A DNA stretch of 64,000 nucleotides from Corticium candelabrum (GCF_963422355.1 NC_085092.1:5175354-5239353); one strand, 5' to 3'. Shown: positions 1 through 10,875, counted from the stretch's first letter. Notes: generated from the sequence alone by a model not told the origin. Made by a program: numbers and translations.

Positions 1-813
1 TACGTCGTGACGTAGAAGAATGGTGCTGTTGCTGGATCCAGTGCGTTCAAAGAAATCACCAGTTACCACACCAAGGGACCCGCTCTGTACGAGCCGTTGC
101 GGATACTCTATTGATGGGTGGCACTCGATATTATGGGACCGCTACCAACAACAGCCCGAGAAAACCGGTATATTTTGGTTATTGTCATTTGACGATTACT
201 TTTCCAAGTGGATAGAAGCATTTGCAATCCCTAACCAAAAAGCAATCACAGTGTTTCATAAATTCAAATGCAGATTTGGCGCGCCGACTTCTATACACAT
301 TGACCAAGGTAAGAATTTGAGTCTGCGTTGTTCAAGGAACTGTGTGCTCTTTTAGGGATAAAGAAGACCCGGACTACCGCATACCACCCTCAGTGAGACG
401 GGTTCATCGAGAGATTCAACCGCACCCTGCAAGCCACGTTGAGTACCTAAGTCAACAACGACCAGGCGGATTGGGACCTTCACTTACAACATGTAATGCC
501 CGCATACAGATCGAGTGTCCAAGAAACTACAGGATACACACCTCAGTTTTCGCTCACCGGCAGGGAGATTACACTTCAAGTCGACCTCACGTTTGGATGT
601 TCTCCTGACAATCTGCGCTCCTGCTCTGAGTATCTACGCCTCACAGCTACGGACGAAACTGCAGGCAGCATACGAGACAGTAAGACAGACGACGCAACGA
701 AGACAGAAGATTCACTATGACAAACGGGTGCATATGTCCCCGTACAGAGTTGGAGACTGTTGTGTTCGTTATTAAGGAGATCCGTCAGAAGCGCGCGGGT
801 ACAGCCGTAGGTG

Positions 814-930
814 CACGAGCGAGACCCGATTTACGAGCGAGACCCGATTCACGAGCGAGACCCGATTTACGAGCGAGACCCGATTCACGAGCGAGACCCG
901 ATTCACGAGCGAGACCCGATTCACACGGTT
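814..930. repeat. 18-bp minisatellite inside the solo LTR
   Basis: About six head-to-tail copies of an 18-bp unit (core GAGCGAGACCCGATT followed by CAC or TAC). The related LTR at 56828-57130 has a single related unit at this place, so the array grew after insertion. Confidence 0.9.
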
Positions 931-937
931 GATTCGG

Positions 938-938
<1 letters not shown>

Positions 939-1024
<86 letters not shown>
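939..1024. repeat. (CA)n microsatellite
   Basis: An almost pure CA dinucleotide tract of about 86 bp within the solo LTR. The homologous position of the 56828-57130 LTR (reverse complement) has only about five CA units. Confidence 0.97.
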
Positions 1025-1030
<6 letters not shown>

Positions 1031-1566
1031 AATATGTTAGCTATACCCAACAGGTAGCTATATCCAACTGGTACCGGCTAATCGCACTGAATGAATGACT
1101 ATACAGAGATGACTGCTAATTATTTACTTAAATGCGACGAACGTGAAGTTCTAGAAAAGGGGAGGGTCCACTGGCAACTATTTATAGACACAACTACGTA
1201 CTATCTAATTACTTCTGTGGTTACGTGCCACAACAGAGACAAAGTGTGGTTACACGTGCCCCATGTCAAGTGGGGACAAACGTCCAAGCTACATAAACAG
1301 TGGCATGGACCATACGCGGTAGTCAAGCTTTTGTCTGATGTGACATATAGGATCCAGTCGGTAAGCGGAAGAAAACGGTAGGTCGTTTATTTTGACCGTC
1401 TAGAGTTATGTTCAACGCAAGCCACGAAAGACACAAACAACACACCAACAAAGCTGTCGCCCAGAAGTCGGAGTGTGACACCACGGATGACCGACAGACG
1501 TCAAAAACGGCCTTGATTGCCCAGAATTATGGTTAAACGGAAGTATATTGACATCCAAGTCAGAAA

Positions 1567-2180
1567 TTGGGTGTGATCATGGACAGAGGCTGTGGGGATC
1601 AAGCTGCTGTTGAAAGAAGGGTCAGACGCTTTTATGGAGCGGTCAATTTAGTTGTGTCACGGTTGGGAGGAGTTTGCATGAACGATAGAGTATGGATGAA
1701 TATCGTGGAGAAGGCATTATTTCCTGTCCTGAATTATGGAATTTTAGCAGGTCGTCAGTAACTAAGGCAGTAAACAAGGCATATCGAAAGAGGGTCAGAA
1801 GAGGATTAGGAATGTCACAGAGAGACTCGCTTTGTCAAAGGCTCACCGAATTCAAAGAAGCGGATGTCAAGATGAAACACTTACAGTTGCGTTTTATGAA
1901 GAGAGCCACGGAGTCACAGAACAGATTAGTTGGTTCGATGTCCTGGCATGTGTACAGACATAGCATGTTAGGTCGTGGTATTAATGAGGAGATGAACATT
2001 TTTAGTACTCGTTACAAAGATATATTGATACATAATTGTGCTGCTGCTTGTCTAGTTATAATGTCTGTTACTAAATTGTCTGTGTGGTTTCTTGTTTGTT
2101 GTTACTCCAGAGAGTTCTGTGTCCTATCTGGATGCGAATTGAAATATATTATTATTATTATTATTATTATTATTGTCGTG
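1567..2180 (+). pseudogene. 3' fragment of a non-LTR (LINE) reverse transcriptase
   Basis: Two overlapping open stretches (1567-1761 and 1692-2330) carry the conserved region just after the reverse-transcriptase core of LINE elements. They include a LGV-like start (here MGVIMDRG), a run with RRFYGAVN, and then LFPVLNYG, followed by KAYRKRVRRGLG. The frame shifts once, near 1750. The coding part ends in an ATT tract at 2146-2176, which resembles a LINE 3' tail. Everything upstream (endonuclease and catalytic RT motifs) is missing, so this is a 5'-truncated copy. The clade cannot be fixed; Jockey/CR1-like is possible. It sits in the block that interrupts Ty3-A copy 1. Confidence 0.7.
2146..2176. 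repeat. (ATT)n tail
   Basis: About ten ATT units directly after the LINE fragment, probably its 3' tail. Confidence 0.85.
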
Positions 2181-2366
2181 CTCAACCAAATCAGTCTGGT
2201 TTGTAAAGTCTATTACAAGTACCGGAAGCAAACCCTGCTTCAGAAGTACTTAGACCATCACGGCTGTCTAGAAAGAAGACATGACTTTACGAAGGATCCG
2301 AGTAGATCCCAGAAGCACTGTTTTCTGTAAGTGCTGCAGATTGTGATGACTTGGAATAATGTCCAG

Positions 2367-3203
2367 TCACCGTGCAATACCTGCGTGCACTGTGCCCAAA
2401 GCTCCCAAGACCACCGGAACCACCAGTGTTCGACAATGCCACATGCGGCTTATCTCCACTCGCAAGTCGCTGTACTTCGCCAACTTCTCAGCATGTTTCT
2501 TGCCAATGTTGCCATCAGCAGGACAGCTGATATCAATAAGAAGACAAGTGTTTGTCTTCCTATTTCTGAGACAGATGTCTGGACGATTGGCTTTGATCTT
2601 CCTGGCAGTGGGGATGGTGGTATCCCACATCATAGTAATGTCATCCGTCTCCACAAGCCTATCAGGATGATGCCGGTACCATCTGCTCTCCACTGGAACC
2701 CCAACATGGCGACAAACATCCCAGTGAATGATGGATGCCACCTGATTGTGTCGATCAGTGTAGTCCGTCGGTGTCAAAGCACTACAGCCTGCCACAATGT
2801 GGTCGACTGTTTCCAGACCTACACTGCACATGCGGCAAGTAGGACTGACATCACGATGTAGAATCTTGCGCTCATAGTACCGAGTCCGAAGAGCTTGGTC
2901 TTGAGCAGCAACAACCAGTCCCTCAGTTGCAGCAGGAAGATTCGCTGCCTTTAGCCATCCGTAGGTCTCTTTCATGTCCACAGGCGGTTGCTCAGTGAGA
3001 CGACGATACTGCCCGTGCATAGGCTTCCCGCTCCAGGACCGCACACGAAGAGAACTGCAACACGTACGGTAATGTCTTGCATCTGTTTCAGGTGCTTGCT
3101 CGAAGCCACCTTCAACCGAGATGGATGCATTCCTGTGTAAGCTCTGCGACCTGTTGTTCGAAGCAAGACTCCTTCGCAGCTGTGCAGTAAACCGACAAGC
3201 CAT
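2367..3203 (-). pseudogene. Zinc knuckle and restriction-like endonuclease of the same element
   Basis: A 278-codon open stretch continues the RT protein in a different frame. It has a CCHC knuckle (CRMCSVGLETVDHIVAGC, C-x2-C-x7-H-x4-C) at about residues 142-159. Near the C-terminus is the restriction-like nuclease core: RPDICL, then LIDISCPAD, then a Lys-rich helix (KKHAEKLAKY). This PD-(D/E)xK fold nicks the target DNA to prime reverse transcription. No other LINE group has this order, which is what identifies the family. Confidence 0.82.
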
Positions 3204-3227
3204 GCGCTTGATCGAGTGTGAAGATTT

Positions 3228-5141
3228 TCAAGAGTCACACTCCCGTATCATCTGCATGAAAGGATCAGAACTGTCAGCAAGATAACAGTTCAGCCTCACA
3301 ATACAAGATTGATATGTCGACTCAATCTGTTGTAACCCCCTACCCCCATCACTGCAAGGAGCGTACAGTCGGTCAACGTCTGCAGCAGGATGGTGGACAC
3401 CGTGCATAGAGAGGAGCTTTCTGGTCCGTCGATCGAGCTGCTGCAGGTCCGTGCACCCCCAATGAATGACGCCAAAACCGTAAGTGAGAACCGGTAGTGC
3501 AAACCTATTGATGGCTAGAATCTTGTTCCGACCATACAACTCAGTCCAGAGAACCACCTTCACTCTGCGCAAGTACTCACGACGGAGTCTCTGCCGCATC
3601 ATGCTGTGCTGAATACCGTTACTGTCATCTACACCCAAGTACTTGTAGACTTGACCCGGTTCCAGACAGTTGATGGTGTCCGTTTTTCCTACCGTCACTC
3701 CAGAGTTGTGTCCAGATAGCCTGCCGTTGACAAAGTGTGCAACAGCACATTTGTCCAGACCAAACTTCATCTGGATGTCATCAGAGAAGGTACGAACTGT
3801 GTGCAACAACCCGTCCAACTGATCAGAGTTTCTGCCATACAGCTTCAGATCATCCATGTAAAGTAGATGACTGATAAGCTGACATTTGGCAGTCTCACCA
3901 TGCCCAGTGGTCATCCGGTAGCCGTAACCAGTTCTGTTCAGCTCCTTGCTCAGAGGATTGAGAGCCATACAGAAGAGAAGTGGAGAAAGTGAGTCACCTT
4001 GGGAAATACCCCTCCTGATCTGCATAAGCCTTGTCTTGATAGTACTATTCCCGCAAGAAAGCACCATCGATGTCCTCCAACTCTTCATCACACGTGACAG
4101 GAACCCGCACAAGACTGGACTGATCTTATGCAGCTGAAGGCATTGGAGCAACCAACTGTGTGGCACGCTGTCATAGGCTTTCTGGTAGTCCACCCAAGAC
4201 ATGCTCAAGCTTTTGTGCCTGGTCCTACAGTCTTCGGTAAGCAGCCTGTTGATCAACAGCTGATCCTTTGCACCAAAATATCCCTGTCGACAACCCTTCT
4301 GCTCCGGAGCCATGAGGATTCTCTGATCCAAATGCCCTGCAATCCTCTGCCTGATGACTGAGGTGAGGGTCTTATAGAAGACAGACAGACACGTGATAGG
4401 CCGGTAATTTTTGGCCTGGTCAGTCTTGTCATTCTTAGGAATCAGAGTAGTTATTCCTTGAGACAACCAGTCGGGTACAGAGTCTGGATTCTGAACCAGC
4501 AGGTTGTAGTTACGAGTCAGATCAGTGTGAAGACACGTGATACGCTTGACCCAGAAACCATAAACCTTGTCTGGACCAGGAGACTTCCAGTTCCCCATCC
4601 TTTTGAGACACGATGTGACCTCATTGTATGAGATAGGTAACCACTGCTGCTCATCTTTCCGGTGCGTCTCGCCATCGGTTTGACGTCTCAGCCAGAAGGC
4701 AGACTCATTGTGATGTACCTCAGTTTCTAGGATACCACCCCAATACTGTTCGATCTCAGACTCGGATGGCGGGGAAGTGACCTGGATAGTCTGCTTATCC
4801 AGCTCTCTGTAAAACCGTCCAGCATCTCGTTGAAACAAACCATTCTGGCGAAGTCTCTTACGATTCTTCTCCAGCCTCCTGGTCCGCTCGACCTTGGACT
4901 TAAGTTCCATTTTCAATCGATTGATGGAGACCTCACAACTCTCCGAACAGGAAATGCCCAACCGATGCCGAAGACGTCGGAGTTCATGTAACATACGAAT
5001 GCCCGATGAACCCTTTCTAACCTCCAGCAACAGTGAGATCGCACGTCGAAGTGTGAGAATCTTCATATCCAGCCTTCGTCTCCATGTCGGTGTTTGAGAA
5101 TTGGTTGACTTCGTCGTCTTTAAGCTCCGCCTTTTGGACAC
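3228..5141 (-). pseudogene. Reverse transcriptase of the R2/R4-type element
   Basis: An open frame of 637 codons. The N-terminal 150 residues are Arg/Lys-rich, then comes the fingers region (GNWKSPGPDKV at about residue 188, LIPKNDKTDQAKNYRPITCL at about 239). WVDYQKAYDSVPH is motif A, RRGISQGDSLSPLLF is motif B, and LLYMDDLKLYG is motif C with the catalytic Asp pair. The thumb region follows and the frame then ends at 3228 without the endonuclease, which continues in another frame. In this family RT and endonuclease form one protein, so a frameshift near 3205-3235 has split it. Otherwise this is the least damaged LINE sequence in the window. The first Met is not certain, because the previous open frame (5506-5141) abuts it. 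Confidence 0.85.
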
Positions 5142-5920
5142 TAGCGAAGCAGCAGAGTATACCAGATTTCACTCATATCTGGTTCATCCTTCAACGAACT
5201 GATGATCGTGTTAAGATCACCAATAAGCTTCAGGGTTCCAATGTTCACAAAGATCCTTGGAAGGCATTGTCTCTCACAGATAGGAATTTGCCTGACTTTC
5301 TGCAACTCCTCAACAAACTCTCGACGAAGTACAGGGTCCACAGCAGCATCACAATCAAGCGAAAGACCATCCTCCGTTTGGCAGCAGTCTGGACTGAGTT
5401 GAGATGAAGGAGTTTCCATCCTTTCTAGCCGAGAAGCTATACTAGAGCTCACAGAGTCACAAGGGGATGGTGATTCCCTGACAGCACTGCACTGAACTGA
5501 ATCCAAAGTGTCCTCTACGGATAGGATATCACCACCAAAGTGTCCTCTACGGAGCAGTCCTTAGAGAGAACAGTGACTGACTGAACAAGGGAGCCATCTT
5601 CCAAGTGATTAGCAAACTCATGATCCTCTTGCATCATTGACACGACAGGTTTCCCACCACGTGCACCTGACTGAAGCCATGCAAGGTGACACATTGTCAA
5701 GCAAAGGCGTGACAACTGAGCTATATAGATATGATAGAGCAGAAACTACATCCACACCAGGACAAACATCAGTCGTAACAGATAACAAACCTGAGACGGG
5801 CTTTCCATCCTGTGCGGCCTCGCGTTTAATCTCCTCCAACTCTGATTCAGTCAGACTTCCAGAAGTTAAGAGATATCGCCCAGAACTATTCCTGTCGTTA
5901 TGCCCCTCCATAATGGGCAA
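5141..5920 (-). other. Likely 5' leader / N-terminal region of the R2/R4-type element
   Basis: Two open stretches (5506-5141, 121 codons; 5920-5618, 100 codons) lie upstream of the RT on the same strand, separated by stops and frame changes. I see no zinc finger or Myb motif. They are assigned to the element by position and strand only; the real 5' end is not visible. Confidence 0.4.
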
Positions 5921-6206
5921 GTGGGGTCTTTACCCCCATCTGGGCGCCCACCAACCCGGCAGGTGAGCCCAGCGGGGTACATGACTAACCAATTCGATAT
6001 AGATTGCAGGCATTACGGTGACCGCGTACTCGATACAGCACGCCTAGTGGATATCAACGACCACCAGGAAAGCACTGGACGTCATCGTCAACGGACCGTT
6101 CGCCAGACCACAGAAACTCCCCAACGACTGAAACGAGTCATAGTCTCATGGATAAAGCTAGAGAAACATGAGAAAGAAAGACAGACAAGTTTCACAATTT
6201 ACTGTC

Positions 6207-6278
6207 GTCACTGGGGTTTGAACCCCCAAACCATGGAGTGGTAGCCATTGTCGCTAACCACTAAGCCACGGCGGTGAC
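6207..6278 (-). tRNA. tRNA-like sequence, probably the head of a tRNA-derived SINE
   Basis: On the minus strand 72 nt read as a tRNA-like shape. The acceptor halves pair at six of seven positions (GTCACCG with CAGTGAC). There is a D-arm-like GTGGCTTAGTGGTTAGC, and a T-arm GGGG-GTTCAAA-CCCC. The anticodon arm is irregular, so no amino acid is assigned and a working tRNA is unlikely. An (ATT)n tract abuts its 5' side. Box A- and box B-like sequences suggest a pol III promoter, as in tRNA-derived SINEs. Confidence 0.5.
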
Positions 6279-6279
6279 A

Positions 6280-6315
<36 letters not shown>
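6279..6315. repeat. (ATT)n microsatellite
   Basis: About twelve ATT units at the exact point where Ty3-A copy 1 resumes. The intact copy reads GATATTATTGACAAGG there, so the tract grew at or beside the insertion site. Confidence 0.93.
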
Positions 6316-6713
6316 CGACAAGGAACGTATAGTAACGATGTAACTCTACGCTGACGACCCTGGTGATTGGTGGCCGTCTAGCGAGGAAAGAAATAGGAGA
6401 TCAACATCAACACCGCCGACCAAAACAGACCACCAGATAGCCCCTCCTCTGACACACTTGGAAATCAGGGAAGGAGACTATGGAGACACCGGTTACTAGC
6501 AGACCGACGTCGAGTGACACCAACATTCCTGCCGCAACACCTCACGGATTGCTGACAACGAACACTGACTGCAGACCTTCAACTGAGTCAACAAGGGAAA
6601 GGCAGAGGTTCCTCGAAAACGCCGTCTACCATTCTGGGCAAAAGACTGACCTAAATTGTCTAAGTAAACTCGAGACGAGTTACTACTTGGAGGGAGGCAG
6701 TGTAGCGAAATGA
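6314..6713 (+). pseudogene. Ty3-A copy 1: C-terminal tail of pol, resumed
   Basis: This is colinear with 60068-60475. It contains the Pro/Thr/Ser-rich C-terminal tail of the pol polyprotein; the open part 6480-6713 ends in YYLEGGSVAK and a stop. A purine-rich stretch (GGAGGGAGGCAG, 6689-6700) just before TGTAGC is the expected polypurine tract and 3' LTR start. The 1520-6310 block separates it from the rest of the integrase. Confidence 0.8.
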
Positions 6714-7050
6714 CAATGTACTAATCAGTATTGTAGAGATACGCATGCGTAGCGAGTAGAGTCGGGTGCTCAGACGACTTCGTGGTTGTACCGTACATAC
6801 TGTATTATACCGTTACATTTGTTTATATATTTGTTTGTGTGTTTGTCTGTTTGTTTGTCTATCAGTCTGTCAGTCAGTCTGCCTGCATGTTCATGTGTCA
6901 GTTTCAATTTTTTGTGAAACATTTTCAACAACTTTTGAGTTGCTAATTGATGCCCATCAACCAGAGACTTTGTGTTTGTTGCACAAGATCCCAAAGATCA
7001 ATTATTACTCGGGTAATCTGCACATTGTACGTAACTTCAAACTTTCAATT
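6701..7050 (+). mobile_element. Probable 3' LTR of Ty3-A copy 1 (right end unresolved)
   Basis: The sequence starts TGTAGCGAAATGACAATG directly after the polypurine tract and is matched by 60463-60830 in the other copy. It contains a TTTG/TCTG-rich stretch at 6820-6890. The right end is not clear; thiolase intron and exon begin by 7071. No target duplication could be read. Confidence 0.5.
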
Positions 7051-7071
7051 CGACTGCGTAATATCCAACAG

Positions 7072-7674
7072 CCCGGCATATGCCACTCTCAAGCTGCTTG
7101 ACAAGAAAAAGCTAACGTTGAACGACATCGACGTGTTCGAATATCACGAAGCATTTGCACTGAGCACTCACGCCGATCTCTCACACGTGTCACACACTCA
7201 CACTTTCACAACATATTTGTTTAGGGCCAGCTCTTAGCTAACATAAAGGCCATGGACTCCGAATGGTTTGTCAGACTCACATCTCTAGAAAAAAGGTAGC
7301 GTCAACTAATTTATTTAGATATATGGAATTACTATATTTAATATTTATTTACAATTAATTAATATATTTTGTAATTATTTTATATTATTAATTGGTTGTC
7401 TTTTATTGGGGCTTAGCTCGGGTTGTTGCCTGTTGAAAAGATGAATCTCTGCGGCGGGTCTCTGTCTATTGGACATCCGTTCGGAGCCACCGGCGTTCGT
7501 TTGGTGAGAACAGCAGCTCATCGACTACGAAAAGAAGACGGCAAGTTAGCACTCGTCGCTGCTTGTGCTGCTGGAGGACACGTAAGCATCTAAGAGATTT
7601 CACAGAGAGTCACGACTTTATTTTGTATGATGACTTTGTTGCAGGGACACGCCATGTTGGTTGAACGTTATTGA
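7072..7674 (+). pseudogene. HADHB: HADHB-like thiolase, last four exons, decayed copy
   Basis: These are the C-terminal exons of the beta subunit of mitochondrial trifunctional enzyme (3-ketoacyl-CoA thiolase of fatty-acid beta-oxidation). Exons: 7072-7159 (YAT...LNDIDVFEYHEAFA), 7225-7295 (GQLLANIKAMDSEW), 7417-7581 ([18 protein letters not shown], with the catalytic His loop) and 7645-7674 (GHAMLVERY, stop). The catalytic-Cys motif CAAGGH spans the last junction. Compared with 60848-61459 it has lesions: a 2-nt deletion at the first exon start, loss of the GT donor after 7159 (CTGAGC instead of GTGAGC), a 1-nt deletion in exon 2 near 7268, and Trp to Cys before GGSLS. Upstream exons are absent; Ty3-A lies directly upstream. 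It converges with the Roc-COR gene ending at 8064. Confidence 0.88.
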
Positions 7675-8063
7675 TGATGAACTTTAGAGACTAACTTTTT
7701 GTGCACTTTATGTTTGATATTGTTTTTAAGTATGTTTCGTTTGTGCTATATTACGGATGTTTGTCTCACTGGTGGCCTCCGTTGATGTAAATTCTGGTTG
7801 TAAACATATTCGAATCAGTGATTTACATAGACACATGCAGTGATATCATATACACACCATTCAAACAATCAATTGTACTTCATAATAAAATGCAATAGAA
7901 ACATTGTCTATTAGTAATACTCTTTTGACAAATATAAATGTCCATACACCATAGTGATATCAACAACACTACTGCAGTAATGTTCACTTTTATCTTTGCC
8001 TCCTGTAGCATGGTAGTCGCCTACCCTTTTCTCTCTAAATAATGACAACAAAGTTTGTCAAAA

Positions 8064-10875
8064 TCAAGTCACTCGTTCACGTTCACGTAACAGTTCACCT
8101 TTCTTCAATTCGTCTTCGACTTGTTTGCCAATTGGTGTGGGTATGCAATAGCATGCCTTCAACAAGTCCTCTGCTGTTTTTACTTTTCCATCTTTCTTCC
8201 TTTTTGCCTCAATGACAGCCATCAACTTGCCAGGGAAAGAAGGTATTACATGAGTTTTTTCTGTGATCTCATTGTCATTTAGTTCCAATTCCATTCCAAT
8301 CTCATACCAATAGTTACAGCCATGTTTAACAACAGCTCGTCTCACTGTCTCAAAATCAGGTGAGTATCCTACACACAAACACGTCATATTAATTGTATAA
8401 CCACACATAAAATCAGCGTCATATAAGTAAGAGATATTTGTATACACAATTACTTCTTAACTAAACAATGACACAAACGAGATCTCACACAACAAAACAC
8501 AAAAGCAAAGCTACTCACTTGTCTGTGGCTCGTCTTGTTGTCTTGCATCACTTCCGATTGCACCATCTGTAACATCACATCAGCAATATAATAACCATCA
8601 ATGATTACAAAAGAATCACACTTACCAAAGACTTTCCCTGCGTCTTTAAACCAGAGATCCAAGGTAGGAAACTGCTTTCGTGACACACGCTCATTCTTCC
8701 GGTTTATCAAACTTCTTTGTTGTGGATATTCATCAATGCACACCAGACAATCGTCATCTATTAAACCAGCCACTTCGGCTTCAGTTGGTGGAGGCTTAAC
8801 ACAAACAGTAAATTTGATGCCATCCAATCCTCTTTTCTTGACTTCATTTAGCTGACGAATAAGAAACCAACGAGTAATGCTACATTGTTGTTTCAGCTCA
8901 TTCATACAAATTGCATCATCTGGACAGTAGACAGTAGCAATAATGTAGCGCAGTTTATGATAAACCAGTTCCAGATCGAGCTCAAGATCATCATTCACAT
9001 GGAAGACAGCATATCTTCTTTTCAGCATGGGACGAGGATGGGCATATTCACTGGCACAACGAGACACCAGGCGAAAGTAGATCACCTCGGGAGTCGCATC
9101 AAATCCCTCGGGACGAAAGATGAGAGATGGAGGAAACCGAGTAGAACCGACATTCTGTTGCCATACCATCTGCCTCTCATATATTTGTGCCAACAAGCAG
9201 GGAATAAAAAATGACTGCCCAACTGCCAAGACAGACTTCGGCATCTCGGGTGACGTATTCATGGGACAGATGATGTCGAATAGATGCATCACTTGAAGGA
9301 TGGCCACAAACTGATTCTCATTGACTCCTTCCTTCTCTAGCAAATACTGAGCCAAATGCCAAGACATCAATCCTTCGTTCTCCACTTTGTTGATATCCTC
9401 CCATAAATATGGAGGAATGTTTTTCTTATCAAAGATGGTCACAAACACAGTGAGGACATTGACCAGCCACTGTAGATCAGTGAAAACCTTTCTTTCTAAC
9501 TCACTTACATTTGAATAGAATGCAATCGTGCTCAAACTCGACAAATATTTCAGTGCCGATCGACATTCTCCAACTGTTACAATATCACAGAATTTTCGAG
9601 CCAACTCGCACACTTCGTCGATGTCGAGTATTTTGCCTTCGTTGCCTGCTAGTTGAGACACCCTGCCCAACAATTTATCCAGAACTGCCCACGGCAAAGG
9701 AATAGCCTGTCGTTGACTCCACAGTGACCGTACCATTGCTACAAATATCTCCTTCACCTTCATCACCACCGGATCAGGATTCTTGGTGCCAGATCGTGTG
9801 TTGTCAACACGAAAAGTCAGTTTATTAGGATTTTTCTCTGCCAACACCATGTGCTCACCAAACTTGTTCTTCTGCACCACATCTTGCAGTATTTCTTCTT
9901 GTTCTTCTAAAAATTTTGGATCCATGTTCTTTGTTTCGTCTTCTCGAGTGGACACTGCAAATGTGACTGGTGCTCGCTTGACATAGTCCTGACCGAGAAA
10001 AGGACCATCACTCACTGATGGATGAGCCATCTTGATGCAATTCATGTGGTAAGCCAACAGCTCACGTCTCGTCTTAGGACCAAACCGTTCCATCACCAAC
10101 TGTTCGCTTCCTTGTTTTGGTCGGAACAAACAATGAGGTATGGGATCTGCAAGATTCTTTGTTGCATCCATCACTATCATGTAAGCGGTTGCACTGTAGT
10201 CACTGCTGTCTGCCATCAGTGCTGCGTGCGTCATCAGAAACCGCTCTTGACCGCCGCGATCACACAATGTGATCAACATCATCATTTTACTTTTCTCTAA
10301 TTCAGCCTTGTCACGACGCAGTAGATCTACAAATGCTGCTTGCACCTCGGTTAGTTCTGTGGAGAACAGAAAATCGTGTAGCGACTTCTTCAATACTGTG
10401 ATGCTGCCTTCCCGTTCGGTTGTCTGTCTCTCTTTTGCTAAAGCTACAGTGTTGGTACTACTCGCCGGATGTTGTTCGGCTGGTTGACTTGTCTGCTCGA
10501 TGACAGAATCTCCCTCGTCGTCTTGTGTTACTTCTTCTCTACTGTCCGCTGCCCCTTCTCGGTGCTGCTTTTTAACATACTCATGACAGCCTCTGACCAA
10601 AACTTGATCAATGATCTGTTCTTTGTCTTCTGGTTTCAGTTCCTTCCAGTCCGTGTTCGAACCGCCTCCAATTCTCATCACTATCACGTGTGCTCCTCTC
10701 GTGCTTTCCCTCTTATCAATAAATGGCTCGTCCAAATAAGAATCTCCAAGAGAAGACTTGCCGGCATCTTCTTCACCAAACATATCGATGTTTCCTCGTA
10801 GTATTGGTAACTCTCCCTTTTTCAAAGCATTTTCGTAATCAGATTTCACAGATGGACCCAGACGATCAATAGCAC
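8064..10875 (-). CDS. Roc-COR-death domain GTPase, left copy (four exons seen)
   Basis: A ROCO-family protein: a Ras-like Roc GTPase followed by COR, the dimerisation unit, ending in a death-fold domain used for signalling-complex assembly. Minus-strand exons: 10875-8626, 8566-8519 (48 nt), 8368-8064; all borders are GT..AG and the phases agree. Exon 1 lies further upstream and was not found. In the large exon, GPSVKSDYENALKKGE leads into the P-loop GEEDAGKSS (about residues 33-41). The switch-2 motif is DRGGQERF, preceded by an insert rich in Asp/Glu/Ser, and VSTRED sits where the G4 motif is expected, not a classic NKxD. COR follows (WAVLDKLLGR, through LWEDINKV, to the region before NRKNERV). 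The last exon has the death-like helices (DFETVRRAVVKHGCNYWYEIG...KVKTAEDLLKAC). The frame is intact over 850 codons, so it may be functional. Confidence 0.88.

Larger units (their letters stand above)
758..1235 (-). mobile_element. Solo LTR of the Ty3-C family, with 5-bp target duplication
   Basis: The sequence runs TGTTGTG...CACAACA and is flanked on both sides by GAGAC (753-757 and 1236-1240). The uninterrupted Ty3-A copy at about 59789 has a single GAGAC at this position, so the empty site is present in the same window. The ends and most of the body match, in reverse orientation, the LTR at 56828-57130. It is longer (478 against 303 bp) because an internal 18-bp unit and a CA tract have expanded. 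A single LTR with an intact target duplication is the usual product of LTR-LTR recombination. It must postdate the duplication that made the two Ty3-A copies. Confidence 0.93.
1..1520 (+). pseudogene. Ty3-A copy 1: integrase part of pol, broken
   Basis: This is the C-terminal half of a Ty3/gypsy pol polyprotein (integrase region), which would insert the element cDNA. It is colinear with 59041-60060 at high identity. That other copy is uninterrupted and begins just upstream with an H-x-H...C-x2-C zinc-binding region. Here the reading frame is lost repeatedly: short open stretches at 20-355, 342-608 and 515-775 lie in different frames. The copy is split by a solo LTR at 758-1235, resumes at 1241, and loses similarity to the other copy near 1515, where a block of other elements begins. 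It resumes again at about 6314. It cannot make a working enzyme. The left edge is cut by the window. Confidence 0.85.
2300..5960 (-). mobile_element. Non-LTR retrotransposon with restriction-like endonuclease (R2/R4 type)
   Basis: This minus-strand element has its reverse transcriptase at 5141-3228 and a C-terminal zinc-knuckle plus restriction-like endonuclease at 3203-2367, the layout of R2/R4/Dong/NeSL-type elements. A possible leader and N-terminal region lie at 5506-5141 and 5920-5618. Elements of this type usually insert at preferred target sites and use the nick as primer. The 5' limit is unclear; I see no clear target duplication and no poly-A. It lies inside the block splitting Ty3-A copy 1. 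Confidence 0.8.

Noticed and set aside
814..930. CRISPR-like array of short regular repeats
   Set aside because: Units are contiguous with no spacers; it is a minisatellite in an LTR in an animal genome.
8601..10801. Several plus-strand open frames opposite the Roc-COR gene
   Set aside because: They mirror the minus-strand exons, whose domain content and splice borders are clear.
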